Assembly: GCA_034231615.1 (NCBI GenBank)
Contig: CM067315.1
Location: forward strand, 8,455,915 to 8,519,914
Length of the DNA stretch: 64,000 nt
Reading direction: 5' to 3'
Source of the DNA: Meghimatium bilineatum
Taxonomy: Eukaryota > Mollusca > Gastropoda > Stylommatophora > Philomycidae
Position 1 is the first letter of the stretch. Each line of letters opens with the position of its first letter. Positions 1-10,499 of the stretch are shown here, piece after piece. Under the pieces are notes generated by a model. It saw only the letters and a program-made list of their open reading frames with translations, was not told the origin of the DNA and searched no databases. Both the position numbers and the translations under genes were made by a program.

Positions 1-194
1 AGGTATTCACCTCCTCAAGCTTATGTCCATTCATCACGATATTAGTCTGGTTTTCTGTGTCTCTGCTGTTTACAAAGATTTTACTCTTATCAGTGATTTT
101 ATTGAACTCTCAAAGTATGCTGTGCAAGATAGAAAAATATTATGACCAATTGTACTGTAATAATAAGAAATACTACAAAGGAGGTGCATCTAAT

Positions 195-235
195 GTAGTA
201 CCGCAATGACCCTGACAGATTATGGGTTTATGAAT
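195..235 (+). mobile_element. LINE 3'-end fragment
   Basis: The string GACCCTGACAGATTATGGGT matches the last bases of the LINE fragment at 575-772. It is a short, 5'-truncated relic. Confidence 0.4.
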
Positions 236-574
236 AGATGGTTCATTTGTGATGTCAGAGATGTTAAGTCTAAGGCATATGGTTCTTGCATTCCATGTAC
301 CCAGTCTGAGTATTACTGATTGCTTGTTTTGTCTAGGTACTATACATCATTAAAATCAGTTTTCCCATGTTTCATCTATTTCAATGTGTCCAATGATGCA
401 GGCAAAAATAATGGGCAACACCTAACAGCAGTGCAGATTATGCCAGGCGTTAGCTGACCAGTACAACTAAATTGCTGCTGTCACTGAAATGAGTGACTCG
501 TAGTGAACTTCCACCAATTTAAGAGAAATTGAAACTTGTAAACTGTCCTTTTCCGTGGTGTGTCAATTAACAAG

Positions 575-772
575 AGGCGTTCTTCAATGTATGGTGGAGG
601 TTGAAAGAAGACTAGGAGGCCAGAAGAAGACATGGCTAGATAATATCAATGACTGCACAGGGTGTGAAGTTTCAAGACTCATTAGGATGGTAGAGGATAT
701 AGATGTGTGAAAATCTTTCTGTACCAAATTTATCAATGTGACACTCCTACGACCCTGACAGACTATGGGTTT
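575..772 (+). mobile_element. 5'-truncated LINE, end of reverse transcriptase ORF
   Basis: The plus-strand translation gives GGQKKTWLDNINDCTG, then SRLIRMVED and KSFCTKFINVTLLRP with a stop. This is the W-L-D-N-I...D arrangement found at the C-terminus of many LINE reverse transcriptases. A second copy on the opposite strand is at 51112-51305. It carries an in-frame stop and is dead. Confidence 0.6.
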
Positions 773-1490
773 TATTATTATATCAGTATCTTTTGCCCAC
801 CTCATCTTCTCCTACCACTGCCATTTAACTATGATCAAATTTTATGAAGCGACTAATGCATGCAATGACATCGCCAGTACAATGTGAACAATGACTTTCA
901 TCCAATCATATCGCCAGTACAACGTGAACGATTGGCTTTCAAACCACAAGCTAATTCAACCAAGTTGGGTCTGTGAAGTGAACTAAAAAACCTCTCTACC
1001 ACCGAGCCAACACATGGAGAAAATGTGTGTTTTAAAACAGTGTTCAGAACAGAATAGACTTCTGGAGATAGTGCCCACTGCAAACGTTTGATGTTCAACA
1101 CTGAAACAAAAAATCTTTACTTCCAAGACAGGAAGTCTCCTGATGTTTTTGGCAGTTGGTGAAAACTGTGACTTTATTGGCACTTCACAGAACTAAAAGG
1201 TTTAGCTTGATGTACAATTTTAAATTTAGCTAGCTGACAAAATTAGGTGTGCCTATTCTGCTATAGATGTAAAACTGGTTACCAAATAATGTAGCAAATG
1301 TTTGTAGTGCTTAAGTGGCAGGAGTAAGTTCAGCCTACAACTTACAGCTGTATATTTCCATGTGACAAGACTAAAAAACCTTGGCGGAGATATCCACAGA
1401 ACTATATGTCAATAAATATTCCATTCTTACAGTGAGTTCTAAATATGACATGACTGAAAAAATCTTGGCGGAGACACAGAAAAGTCAATA
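773..1490. other. Unassigned intergenic sequence
   Basis: No gene recognised. It contains a diverged direct duplication of about 40 bp (CATCGCCAGTACAA at 871 and CATATCGCCAGTACAA at 907). Two related copies of CTTGGCGGAGA are near 1380 and 1464. Confidence 0.4.
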
Positions 1491-1498
1491 AATCTAAA

Positions 1499-2470
1499 TT
1501 AACATTCTCATTTTCTTGTTATGTGTTTTACTAACTCTAACCTTGTGAAGTAATCAAATATCATCAATGTACTTATATATTCATATTCTGTATCCATTCC
1601 TCTTTCCAATGATATATATTACACATACACTATTTATCAATATTAGTATGTCAAGTAATACAATGAAAAACACATGTAGGGAAATTTTTCTACCTTTGAG
1701 ATATTTTCATATTTTGTATTGCTTCTGGTGTCAATCAGAAAAATGTACATAACTTTAACATTTATTGATATAAATTCATCAAATAAAATGCACAATGAAG
1801 AGAATTGGATAAAATTGTGTAAACATTCTTGAAAAATGGATATCATCAATGACATGTATGGATACATTTGGGTAAGTCACAATATTTATACTAATAAATT
1901 AACATTTTCTTGTTTTGTGTTTTACTAACTCTAACCTTGTGAAGTAATCAAATATCATCAATGTACTTATATATTCATATTCTGTATCCATTCCTCTTTC
2001 CAATGATATATATTACACATACACTATTTATCAATATTAGTATGTCAAGTAATACAATGAAAAACACATGTAGGGAAATTTTTCTACCTTTGAGATATTT
2101 TCATATTTTGTATTGCTTCTGGTGTCAATCAGAAAAATGTACATAACTTTAACATTTATTGATATAAATTCATCAAATAAAATGCACAATGAAGAGAATT
2201 GGATAAAATTGTGTAAACATTCTTGAAAAATGGATATCATCAATGACATGTATGGATACATTTGGGTAAGTCACAATATTTATACTAATAAATTAACATT
2301 TTCTTGTTTTGTGTTTTACTAACTCTAACCTTGTGAAGTAATCAAATATCATCAATGTACTTATATATTCATATTCTGTATCCATTCCCCTTTCCAATGA
2401 TATATTACACATACACTATTTATCAATATTAGTATGTCAAGTGATACAATCAAAAACACATATAAAGAAA
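1499..2470 (+). repeat. 394-bp tandem repeat, 2.5 copies
   Basis: Two near-identical 394-bp units in direct order (from about 1505 and 1899), then a partial third copy from 2293 that diverges after about 170 bp. Identical short ORFs recur at 1567 and 1961. The units are not coding. Confidence 0.9.
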
Positions 2471-2805
2471 CTTTTCTACTTCAGAAAATTAATTTGGTCC
2501 AAACCTAAAAATAATAAAGTCCTGAAAGAGTTAATCTTGGTTATGACATACATGTATTTTGTTTAACATTACAATTTCTTAATTAAATGTGTGTGCCAGG
2601 TTGAGATGATAACTAGAACAACGAGTGAGACCACAACATCAACAACAACAAACAGAAAGAAAAGTACAAATACAACACTGTTTTATATTATAACTTAAAA
2701 TATAATGCATTTTATTAAACCTTTTACGGTTACATGAACATAATGATGTCTTGTCTGTGAGCACAAAAACAATGACGTGATTGAGTGATGAACACTAACA
2801 TGTCA

Positions 2806-3085
2806 TGTTGCCCGTGAGTTGCCGGAGCCCGAGAGGGAAACAAAGAGCAACACTATTTATCTTCCATACATGGTGTATGAGGTGACTAAGGAGGTTGTGG
2901 GGTGAAGCTGGCTGTCTCATCCCATATAGGGTAAAAGTGACCTAAAGCCAAGTTGAAGTTACATCTAACTTAACATGTATTAGGCAGAAAGGAGCAGATA
3001 TCACAGCATTGCTGTAGATCATGACACAACACATTCCATTCTCTGGACTACATCCTGCTAATCTGCAGGAGTTTGAGAATGAGTT
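2806..3085 (+). mobile_element. SINE, family B
   Basis: It follows the same order as the other family B copies in the window: GGAGCCCGAGAGGGAAACAA-like head, GACTAAGGAGGTTGTGGGGTG, CCCATATAGGGT, GATATCACAGCATTGCTG, ACATCCTGCTAATCTGCAGG. It ends in GAGTTTGAGAATGAG with the (GAA)n tail missing. Confidence 0.7.
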
Positions 3086-3463
3086 AAATGTCATTAAGTG
3101 CATCGCTTATACTACCCTACTGACAGAAGGTACCGGTGAAGGAATGACCCATGGCAGCAACCTGCCATCGAGGATGAAGCCAACTCTTCATGTACTAAGC
3201 CACAGCAACTATTAGGTGCGGTGGCTAGTTCCTTTCTGTGTTTACTTTTCCCAACTCATGCATCAGGTACCAAATTACATCTAGGTTGATTGGAGATGCG
3301 GTTGTGTCAACTGAGAAATCACGATCTAGAATTTTTGTTTGTCCCGATGTGGTTTTGGCCTGACACGCTATAACCTGGTAAGAGTAAGCAAGCTCACCAT
3401 CAACTACGCTCCAGCGCTCCGCACTGACAGATAGTAGCACTTTAATGTACAATATTCTTCAAA

Positions 3464-3545
3464 GTCAATTTTCAAACTCCTGCAGATTAGCAGGATGTGG
3501 TCATGAAAACGGGAAGCATTGTGTGATGGTTTACAGCTTGGTTGC
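3464..3545 (-). mobile_element. SINE family B 3' fragment
   Basis: Plus-strand CAAACTCCTGCAGATTAGCA and GGTTTACAGC are the reverse complement of the family B 3' half. Positions 3086-3463 between the two SINE pieces contain nothing I recognise. Confidence 0.55.
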
Positions 3546-3739
3546 AGCACTGTGTTTCTTTGTCTTACACATTCAACTACAGCATTTTCTGTGAACTATT
3601 TCCAGACTATTTATGTTTTCACTCAAATATTCAAATTTAATTACATCTTCCAGTTCATTATTATCAATTATGATTTTTGGTTAGGTTCTGATATTATCTG
3701 TTGTCATGATTTTTTTTCCCTATCGCACTGAAGTACAAG

Positions 3740-4423
3740 TTCTGAACATGACTATGTTTGATGTTGATAGAATAAGTTGTTGCTTCCGCACCAGTTTTTT
3801 AAAAGAACTGTCTTTCTATTCGCTGAAACCCTTTTTTGTCTTTCAGCATCAGAGGCAGAAGAGTTTTCTGGAGACGGCCCTCTTGTGTGCTGAGTATATT
3901 GTGAAATTTGTTGCTTCTTTTATTTCAGTGGTCCATCGTTTTAGTAGTCTGCCTCTAGGTCTGCTTTCGCTGTATCTGTGTAGCATAGCTTGCTGTGGTA
4001 TGATGTCTGATGGTAGTCTGCTGATGTGTGCAAACTATTTGATCTGTTGTCTCTTGATGTATTCTAAGATTGGGGTGGTGCCAGTTTTTTGTCAGATGTC
4101 TTCACTCCTCACACTGTCTCTTAGCGATATTCCTAGGATTCTACGTAAGCATGCCATTTCAGCTTTCACAAGTTTACGTTTGTCTTGTGCTGTCATTGTC
4201 CATGTTTGGCATTGGTAGCACAGCGTTGACATAATAATCATTTTGAATAATGTTATTTTGGTGTTTAAATCTACGTATTTGTTTCTGAAGAATGGTATCA
4301 CCTGCCCAAGGGCTTGGTATGCTTTACTACATCTATTGTGTATTTCTTTGCTGCTCTTGCCGTTTGTTGTTATATTACTTCCTAGGTATGTGAATTCTGT
4401 CACTTGGTTAAGTCTATTGTTTT

Positions 4424-4477
<54 letters not shown>

Positions 4478-4760
4478 GTGTTTCTTTCTGTTCTTCCTAT
4501 CTTCATTACTCCGGTCTTTTCTATATTTATCTTCATGTTAAAGGTATGGCATGTTTGATGTAATCTGTCTATTTGTCTTTGTAGTTCGTCTTCTGATGTT
4601 GCCACTAGTGCTTGATCATCTGCAAATAGTAGTTCATTTAAGTTATCCTTCAGATTGTTTTCTTCCGTTGTCTTTGCTACTTTGCAGATGTGATCTATGT
4701 ATGTTATGAACAATAGGGGAGATAGTACACATCCCCATCTCACTCGCAAGTGAATTTGAA
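3740..4760 (-). mobile_element. LINE fragment: reverse transcriptase palm and thumb
   Basis: The minus strand encodes GCVLSPLLFITYIDHI and then LLFADDQALVATSEDEL, the catalytic F-A-D-D box of LINE reverse transcriptases. Further on come TYLGSNIT and RRILGI from the thumb region. Downstream, 3740-4090 still reads as RT C-terminal sequence (RPRGRLLKRWTTEI) but with stops. A (TA)n microsatellite interrupts the ORF between the palm (NIEKTGVMKIGRTERN) and TEFTYLGSN. The 5' end, with endonuclease and fingers, is missing. Confidence 0.8.
4429..4472. repeat. (TA)n microsatellite inside LINE RT
   Basis: About 20 TA units, replacing or expanding a short segment within the reverse transcriptase fragment. 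Confidence 0.9.
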
Positions 4761-4844
4761 ATTTATCGGATGTACCTGTACTTGTTTTTACTGAGCATTG
4801 ATTATTGGTAAAAGAACCATATCATCTGCATATCTTTGTTTTTT

Positions 4845-5340
4845 CTGTTCATCTCAAACTCCCACTAGATTTCTCTTAAATCAGGACAATGATCCTACTA
4901 GATTTCCAACAGGATATAGTCCAGACATCTCTCTTATATCAGGATAATGATCCTACTAGATTTCCAACAGGATATTGTCCAGACATCTCTCTTATATCAA
5001 GACAATGATCCTACTAGATTTCCAACAGGATATAGTCCAGACATCTCTCTTATATCAAGACAATGATCCTACTAGATTTCCAACAGGATATAGTCCAGAC
5101 ATATCTCTTATATCAGGACAATGATCCTACTAGATTTCCAACAGGATATTGTCCAGACATCTCTCTTATATCAAGACAATGATCCTACTAGATTTCCAAC
5201 AGGATATTGTCCAGACATCTCTCTTATATCAGGACAATGATCCTACTAGATTTCCAACAGGATGTAGCCCAGACATCAGAATTGTATTTTCATTTTCCAT
5301 TTCATTTGCAATAATGGCCTTGACACATTAGACTTCAGCC
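4845..5340 (-). mobile_element. SINE family A copy with internal 58-bp tandem expansion
   Basis: The outer parts are SINE family A in reverse (CTCAAACTCCCACTAGATTT at the left, TTTGCAATAATGGCC at the right). The middle segment (ATCAGGACAATGATCCTACT...AGATTTCCAACAGGATAT) is repeated about seven times with a 58-bp period. Confidence 0.75.
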
Positions 5341-5790
5341 GTGGTAACTAATCCGTCCAGTGTTTTTATCACTTCCACTGAATTGTGAAAATCTATAACC
5401 ATATTGCTAGTGGGCCACCAGTATGAGAGAACATGTTCCCATACTTACATGCTGGTTACCAACCTCAAAGATAAATATAGTCAAATATGCTTGACATTTT
5501 TTATCGTTGTCTTGCAACTATCGATATAGCCACAGACGCCTACATCTGCATATCTAATTTTGGAGATCTACTGTCCTCTGATGTTAAGAGGATGATACTG
5601 CATTATTCTACTTTTTTCTATCCAGTGCCAGGAGTTTTCTATACCAGCTCATGCCAGTTTGTAAAATCTGCAGGTTCTCTGTAGATGTGATAGACCTATA
5701 TAAGGTGGTTAGGATGGATGAACATGGTGGGAGAAGTTCTTGTCTAGCTTGATGTTTGATGTACTCCTATATATAAACTTACACATGTTG
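5341..5790. other. Unassigned intergenic sequence
   Basis: No coding or repeat homology recognised. It leads into a SINE-like family C copy. Confidence 0.3.
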
Positions 5791-5794
5791 TTGC

Positions 5795-6065
5795 ATCTGT
5801 GGGTCTCACCAATGGCTCACTAGACAGACCATCCATGCAATATAAAACTTTAGTAGATGACATGCCGTTATATTGAGGCTCTCTTATGGAAACTTTGCAG
5901 CATGTCATCTATACAATTATAGACCCCCTCGGAGTAAAAGACTCCTTCAATAGACATTGCAGTAAGCCGAAATCTTCTGGGTATGAAAAAAAAAAATCAC
6001 CCCACTGCACGTTGGAAGTAGGAGCTAATCACTTGCAATTCCTGGGGTTCTCAAACAAACAAACA
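5795..6065 (+). mobile_element. SINE-like repeat, family C
   Basis: Shares extended similarity with 45180-45425 and 59745-59960 (ATGACATGCC, TTGAGGCTCTCTTATGGAA, GCATGTCATCTATACAATTA, AGACTCCTTCAATAG). It contains the inverted pair GTAGATGACATGC / GCATGTCATCTAT, which can form a hairpin. It ends in an (AAAC)n tail. Confidence 0.6.
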
Positions 6066-6069
6066 AACA

Positions 6070-6365
6070 ACAATATATAAACTTAGGACATGCTGCAATG
6101 TTTCATATGCGTGATTTCAATTTCTACAGTTAAATGGGCATGCTGGATTTATTCTGTTCCGATGGTAATTTAGAACAATATGTCCAGTTCTGAGATGGAA
6201 AATAGTGCTTCGATCTTGTCTTCGTAGTGAGTTTATATTGTCCTTTAGACTAGACCCATTCATTTCAGAATAAATGCCATGATCAGTCATCCCTGTATGC
6301 CAGCTGTTTATCCAGTCTTCTCTAGAATTATTTCTTAATATCTGTTTTACTGTATGGTAGAGAAT
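6070..6365 (-). mobile_element. LINE fragment, RNase H and C-terminal region
   Basis: The minus strand reads SLKDNINSLRRQDRSTIFHL, RTGH and NYHRNRINPACPFNCRN, then HAYETLQHV after a stop. The RTGH...NRI.P...C...C...H.YET order is the zinc-knuckle-like tail downstream of RNase H in LINE ORF2 proteins. It lies head to head with a plus-strand fragment of a related tail (6385-6600). Confidence 0.6.
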
Positions 6366-6384
6366 ACAAACACAACACACTCCA

Positions 6385-6600
6385 GGGTGCCGGCTGTGCA
6401 CTCATCCCTATGAAACTGTTGACCACCACTTTTTTGAATGTCCAGTGCTCAATGACGTCAGGAAAATGTTTATCCCTCAAAGACCAGATAAATGGAACAC
6501 ATTATATGGAATAAAACAACAGCTCACAAACACATGGAAGTATCACGCAATGGTATTGGGTCAAAGAGTATGACCATATGGACCGCTGGATCAGCAACCA
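6385..6600 (+). mobile_element. LINE fragment, ORF2 C-terminus
   Basis: The plus strand reads GCRLCTHPYETVDHHFFECP and PDKWNTLYGIKQQL, a LINE ORF2 tail with C...C...HPYETVDH...ECP. The copy at 12655-13160 encodes the same THPYET...DKWN order on the minus strand. Confidence 0.65.
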
Positions 6601-7029
6601 ATCAACCAACTGTATAGTAGCTAATACAAGTACATTCAAGTAGGAAGCATAAGTATAAATGAAAAAATAATTCTTAATGCTGAATGGTAGCTAATTGCTT
6701 TGTTTACTTGCAGCTCAGAAAGCAATGGCCAACTACTGAACATATTTATATTGCATAGAAAATCACTACAGTCAACAAATGCAGGGCTGATGGATACATC
6801 CTGAGTAGGATATGCTACCAATTTATATTCTCAAGTTACTATGAATATTGACCGGTCGATCATAGCACAAATAATGACAACACACACACACTGTACAGGT
6901 ATATAAATTCCTCAAGGAGCACAAACATTTAAAATTAGTACGTACCATTATATCTCAGAACCACAATGACCATTAGATCTATTTGTAAATATACATAACA
7001 CATAAACAGCCACACGGTTGCTTCAGATG
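6601..7029. other. Unassigned sequence downstream of ALG6
   Basis: No gene or repeat recognised except a short (AC)n run near 6880. Confidence 0.3.
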
Positions 7030-7035
7030 TTTATT
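7030..7035 (-). promoter_or_regulatory. Candidate poly(A) signal of ALG6
   Basis: AATAAA on the minus strand about 500 nt downstream of the ALG6 stop. It is followed by a GT-rich stretch (GTGTGGCTGTTTATGTGTT), as expected of a cleavage site. There is no transcript evidence. Confidence 0.35.
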
Positions 7036-7534
7036 GTCTGCTGTCTTTTCCCAGGTGGATGATGGTTGATCGTGTCCACACTTGTTCTTAAGAGCAGGGG
7101 TAGGAGCCTCTTTTGTTGTTCCAAGACCAGATGTGTCTCTGTGATTGTGTTGAGTTCATTTTTTCAAGCTTATCTTGATGTTTTTCTATACACTGTTTTT
7201 GGCCATTAGTCATGAGTATGAGTAGTATGGAGGGCATGTACCAATGTTAAATGTTTGTGGTCTCTGAGACATTTACATACCTATGAAATGTGTGTTGTTG
7301 TTTGTGTTACGATTGACCAGACCATATTCATAAAAACTTCAGAATATATATATTTGAAGTCTTGACTAAAATCATATCTTTCTAGAGATGCCATGTGATC
7401 AAATTCAGACAACGCTGTGACTCAAGTTTCAAGGCAAATCGGTGTCAGCTGAATAGACCTGGTTCAAATCCTGCCTACTGTCTTCTGAATGTTTCATATT
7501 ACAACCAGTAGCTATATATGAACAATACATTTCA

Positions 7535-7861
7535 CTAATTAAGTTTACGATTTCTTACTGCTGCCTTGCTTGATATCTTTTTATGAGATTTACTGCCATC
7601 AACATCAGCACGCATATCTGATATATGTGATCTGGTAGATGGACTTACAATGTCAATGACTCCTACTGTTTGTGAAGTTAATTTAAATAAATAACTCTCC
7701 ATGCCAAATTGTCTGATATGAAAGTTTACAGCAAACAGTATGAAATGTCCACAAGAATAAATAGAGATTATCAATGGAAAAATATCTGGGTATCTTATTG
7801 GTGGAGGGATGAGTAACGTTGTTATGGTAATTAATGCAGCAGTCACCAGGGAAATTATAAA
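7535..7861 (-). CDS. ALG6: ALG6 terminal exon E11 with stop codon
   Basis: Last coding exon, 327 nt: 108 residues and a TAG stop. It opens FIISLVTAALITITTLLIPP, then a second helix (FPLIISIYSCGHFILFAVNF), matching the last two membrane helices of ALG6. It continues with a polar tail rich in Ser, Lys and Arg that is longer than I expect from vertebrate ALG6. The acceptor is CTTCTTTTCAG|TTT (7861), phase 0. The same frame stays open upstream through the intron's 21-bp array to 8875, but that part is not exon. Confidence 0.93.
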   Translation of the reverse strand, partial: FIISLVTAALITITTLLIPPPIRYPDIFPLIISIYSCGHFILFAVNFHIRQFGMESYLFKLTSQTVGVIDIVSPSTRSHISDMRADVDGSKSHKKISSKAAVRNRKLN

Positions 7862-7885
7862 CTGAAAAGAAGAATGAAACAAGTA

Positions 7886-8975
7886 ATCATGACATGTAAG
7901 TATGACATTATGACATGTACGTATGACATTATGACATGTAAGTATGACATTATGACATGTAAGTATGACATTATGACATGTATGTATGACATTATGACAT
8001 GTAAGTATGACATTATGACATGTACGTATGACATTATGACATGTAAGTATGACATTATGACATGTAAGTATGACATTATGACATGTAAGTATGACATTAT
8101 GACATGTAAGTATGACATTATGACATGTAAGTATGACATTATGACATGTAAGTATGACATTATGACATGTAAGTATGACATTATGACATGTAAGTATGAC
8201 ATTATGACATGTAAGTATGACATTATGACATGTAAGTATGACATTATGACATGTAAGTATGACATTATGACATGTAAGTATGACATTATGACATGTAAGT
8301 ATGGCATTATGACATGTAAGTATGACATGTAAGTATGACATTATGACATGTAAGTATGACATTATGACATGTAAGTATGACATTATGACATGTAAGTATG
8401 ACATTATGACATGTAAGTATCTCATGTATGCCATTATGACATGTAAGTATCTCATGTATGCCATTATGACATGTACGTATGACATTATGACATGTACGTA
8501 TGACATTATGACATGTAAGTATGACATTATGACATGTATGTATGACATTATGACATGTAAGTATCTCATGTATGACATTATGACATGTAAGTATGACATT
8601 ATGACATGTAAGTATGACATTATGACATGTACGTATGACATTATGACATGTAAGTAATACATTATGACATGCAAGTATCTGAAGTATGACATTATGACAT
8701 GTAAGTATGACATTATGACATGTAAGTATGACATTATGACATGTAAGTATGACATTATGACATGTAAGTATGACATTATGACATGCAAGTATGACATTAT
8801 GACATGTAAGTATCTCATGTATGACATTATGACATGTAAGTATCTCATGTATGTCATGACATGTAAGTATGACAATATGACATAAGTATCTGACTATGAC
8901 ATTATGACATGTAAGTATCTCATGTATGACATAACATGTAAGTATCTACTGTATGACATTATGACATGTAAGTAT
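7886..8975. repeat. 21-bp minisatellite (about 50 units) in ALG6 intron E10-E11
   Basis: The unit TATGACATTATGACATGTAA plus G is repeated almost without a break. Scattered variants carry GTATCTCATGTATG insertions toward the right. Because 21 is a multiple of 3 and the unit lacks stops in several frames, both strands show long spurious ORFs. The array starts about 25 bp upstream of the E11 acceptor. Confidence 0.95.
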
Positions 8976-9140
8976 CTTCTTCTTCTTCAGCCTTCATTCT
9001 CAAACTCCCACTGGATCTCTCTTGTAGCAGGACCATAGTCCTACTAGATTTCCAGCAGGATGTAGTCCAGAGAATGGAAATGCATTGTGTCTCCATTTTA
9101 TTTGCAACAATGGCTAGACACACCCGTCTTCTGCTATGTA
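8976..9140 (-). mobile_element. SINE, family A
   Basis: Reverse orientation: starts CTTCTTCTTCTTCAG, the complement of the (GAA)n tail. It continues CTCAAACTCCCACTGGATCT, CTACTAGATTTCCAGCAGGA and GAGAATGGAAATGCATTGTG. Confidence 0.75.
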
Positions 9141-9234
9141 AGGGAGATTTATGGATGCATGTTTAGTCCCCAAAGGCAGGCATTCCAGTGCACCAGTATC
9201 CCAGGATTATCACGTACTGCCAGAACACACATCT

Positions 9235-9352
9235 GTGCCAACAATCTCATCATTCTTCTGTCAGATTTGTTTATCCATCCACAGTGATAGCTGTGCCAAC
9301 AATCTTATCATTCTTCTGTCAGATTTGTTTATCCATCCACAGTGATAGCACA
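9235..9352. repeat. 59-bp direct duplication
   Basis: Two copies of TGTGCCAACAATCT...TTCTGTCAGATTTGTTTATC with one substitution. Confidence 0.85.
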
Positions 9353-9494
9353 ACTAGCACTCCCAGCCACCTAAGAGTTTTCCCACAAGAAGACAAACTA
9401 CAATGTCCACAGACCTGCGTCTTTTCATCATCCATGCGGATTAATTTACAGAAAACACAAGTAAGAAATTAACATTTTCTCACAGGTGACAGGT

Positions 9495-9600
9495 TGTCAG
9501 GTTATCCCCCAACTTGCCTTAGTCGCCTCCTATGACATTCCTGGAAAGAAGACAGTGGCCCTATTCTTTTCACCCTGAACTTGTAGTCAAGGCCCTGGTC
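9495..9600 (-). mobile_element. SINE family B 5' fragment
   Basis: TTAGTCGCCTCCTATGACAT and GGCCCTATTCTTTTCACCCT are the complement of the family B head region. Confidence 0.45.
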
Positions 9601-9838
9601 GTGACACAGGAGGCTTTTGTGAATAGGACTCATGTGATAAATTTTGTGCTTGCAGCCTTTCATCAGGCTCTCTTCTAAGAATGTGACTAATCCAATTCCA
9701 TCATTTTATTGTCACAATAGTCTGCATAACATTCACATTAAAAAAAAATTTACAAAAATATCTTCATTATTACTATGATCCGTCATTTTAAAACTGCCCT
9801 TTAAATATGCTAATATAATATTTAAACAATTAACTTAC

Positions 9839-9965
9839 TATTCGTTTAGTGTTTGGTGAAACATGCTTCGTTGGTTGAAGATTATATGTAACAATTGCCC
9901 AAAACAAACAAACAGTTGAAATTGTAGGAATCAGTAGTCCATCTTTTAGCAACAGTGGCAGCATA
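9839..9965 (-). CDS. ALG6: ALG6 exon E10 (MLPLLLKDG)
   Basis: Exon of 127 nt starting T ATG CTG CCA and encoding MLPLLLKDGLLIPTISTV, a membrane helix, then the polar loop YNLQPTKHVSPNTKRI. MLPLLLKD is a recognised ALG6 motif. The acceptor is TTCCCCAG|T (9965) and the donor ATA|GTAAGT (9838, phase 0). The loop after the helix appears shorter than in vertebrate ALG6. Confidence 0.92.
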
Positions 9966-10066
9966 CTGGGGAATATGTATGTACAAGAAAATAAAAAAAT
10001 ACAAGAAATTACTTTGGTTAGGTTATCAATACATGAGCATACCTAAACTTGAATATAAATAATATA

Positions 10067-10156
10067 GCTTACAACCCATCAAAGCCATAGCAGCGATAAC
10101 ACAACAATATGTAATATAGCTTACAACCCATCAGAGCCATAGCAGCGATAACACAA
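10067..10156. repeat. 45-bp direct duplication
   Basis: Two copies of AATATAGCTTACAACCCATC...AGCCATAGCAGCGATAACAC. Confidence 0.85.
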
Positions 10157-10223
10157 AAAAAGACATACAATCCATATTACAGACACTTCAATGGTGATAT
10201 ATTAGTTGGCAGAATTTTACTTA

Positions 10224-10266
10224 GTGAAGTCTTCTCTCTATCTCTCTCTCTCTCTCCCCCCCCCCT
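10224..10266. repeat. (TC)n / poly-C simple repeat
   Basis: CTCTCTATCTCTCTCTCTCT followed by a C run. Confidence 0.9.
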
Positions 10267-10499
10267 AACCGTTACTATTTGCTCAAATTATCAGGTGACA
10301 GCAGTGATTTGAGGATGTCATGGTCATTGGTTTACTAGATCTATGACCACCATTATTTTTTTATGGTTGTAGAACTCTGATATAACCAAATTAGACTAAT
10401 GTCTGTGGTTGAAAGAGGTGTACTCACCATAAGAGTGGTTACCGCAGTAAACTATGTACCGTATAATAAATAGATAAAAGAAAAAATATATAATTAGGT

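Noticed and set aside
3225..3452. 75-codon minus-strand ORF
   Set aside because: No recognisable motif, no splice signals, and it sits between SINE fragments.
3706..4218. 170-codon plus-strand ORF
   Set aside because: It lies antisense to a LINE reverse transcriptase fragment, which explains the sequence.
7440..7490. GGTTCAAATCC as a tRNA B box
   Set aside because: No A box at the right distance and no acceptor-stem pairing.
7535..8875. 446-codon minus-strand ORF as one gene
   Set aside because: Only the last 108 codons are ALG6 exon E11; the rest is the 21-bp satellite behind a clear CTTCTTTTCAG acceptor.
7874..8885. Plus-strand repeat ORFs (MTCKYDI repeats)
   Set aside because: A 21-bp unit without stops is open in several frames on both strands; no gene context.
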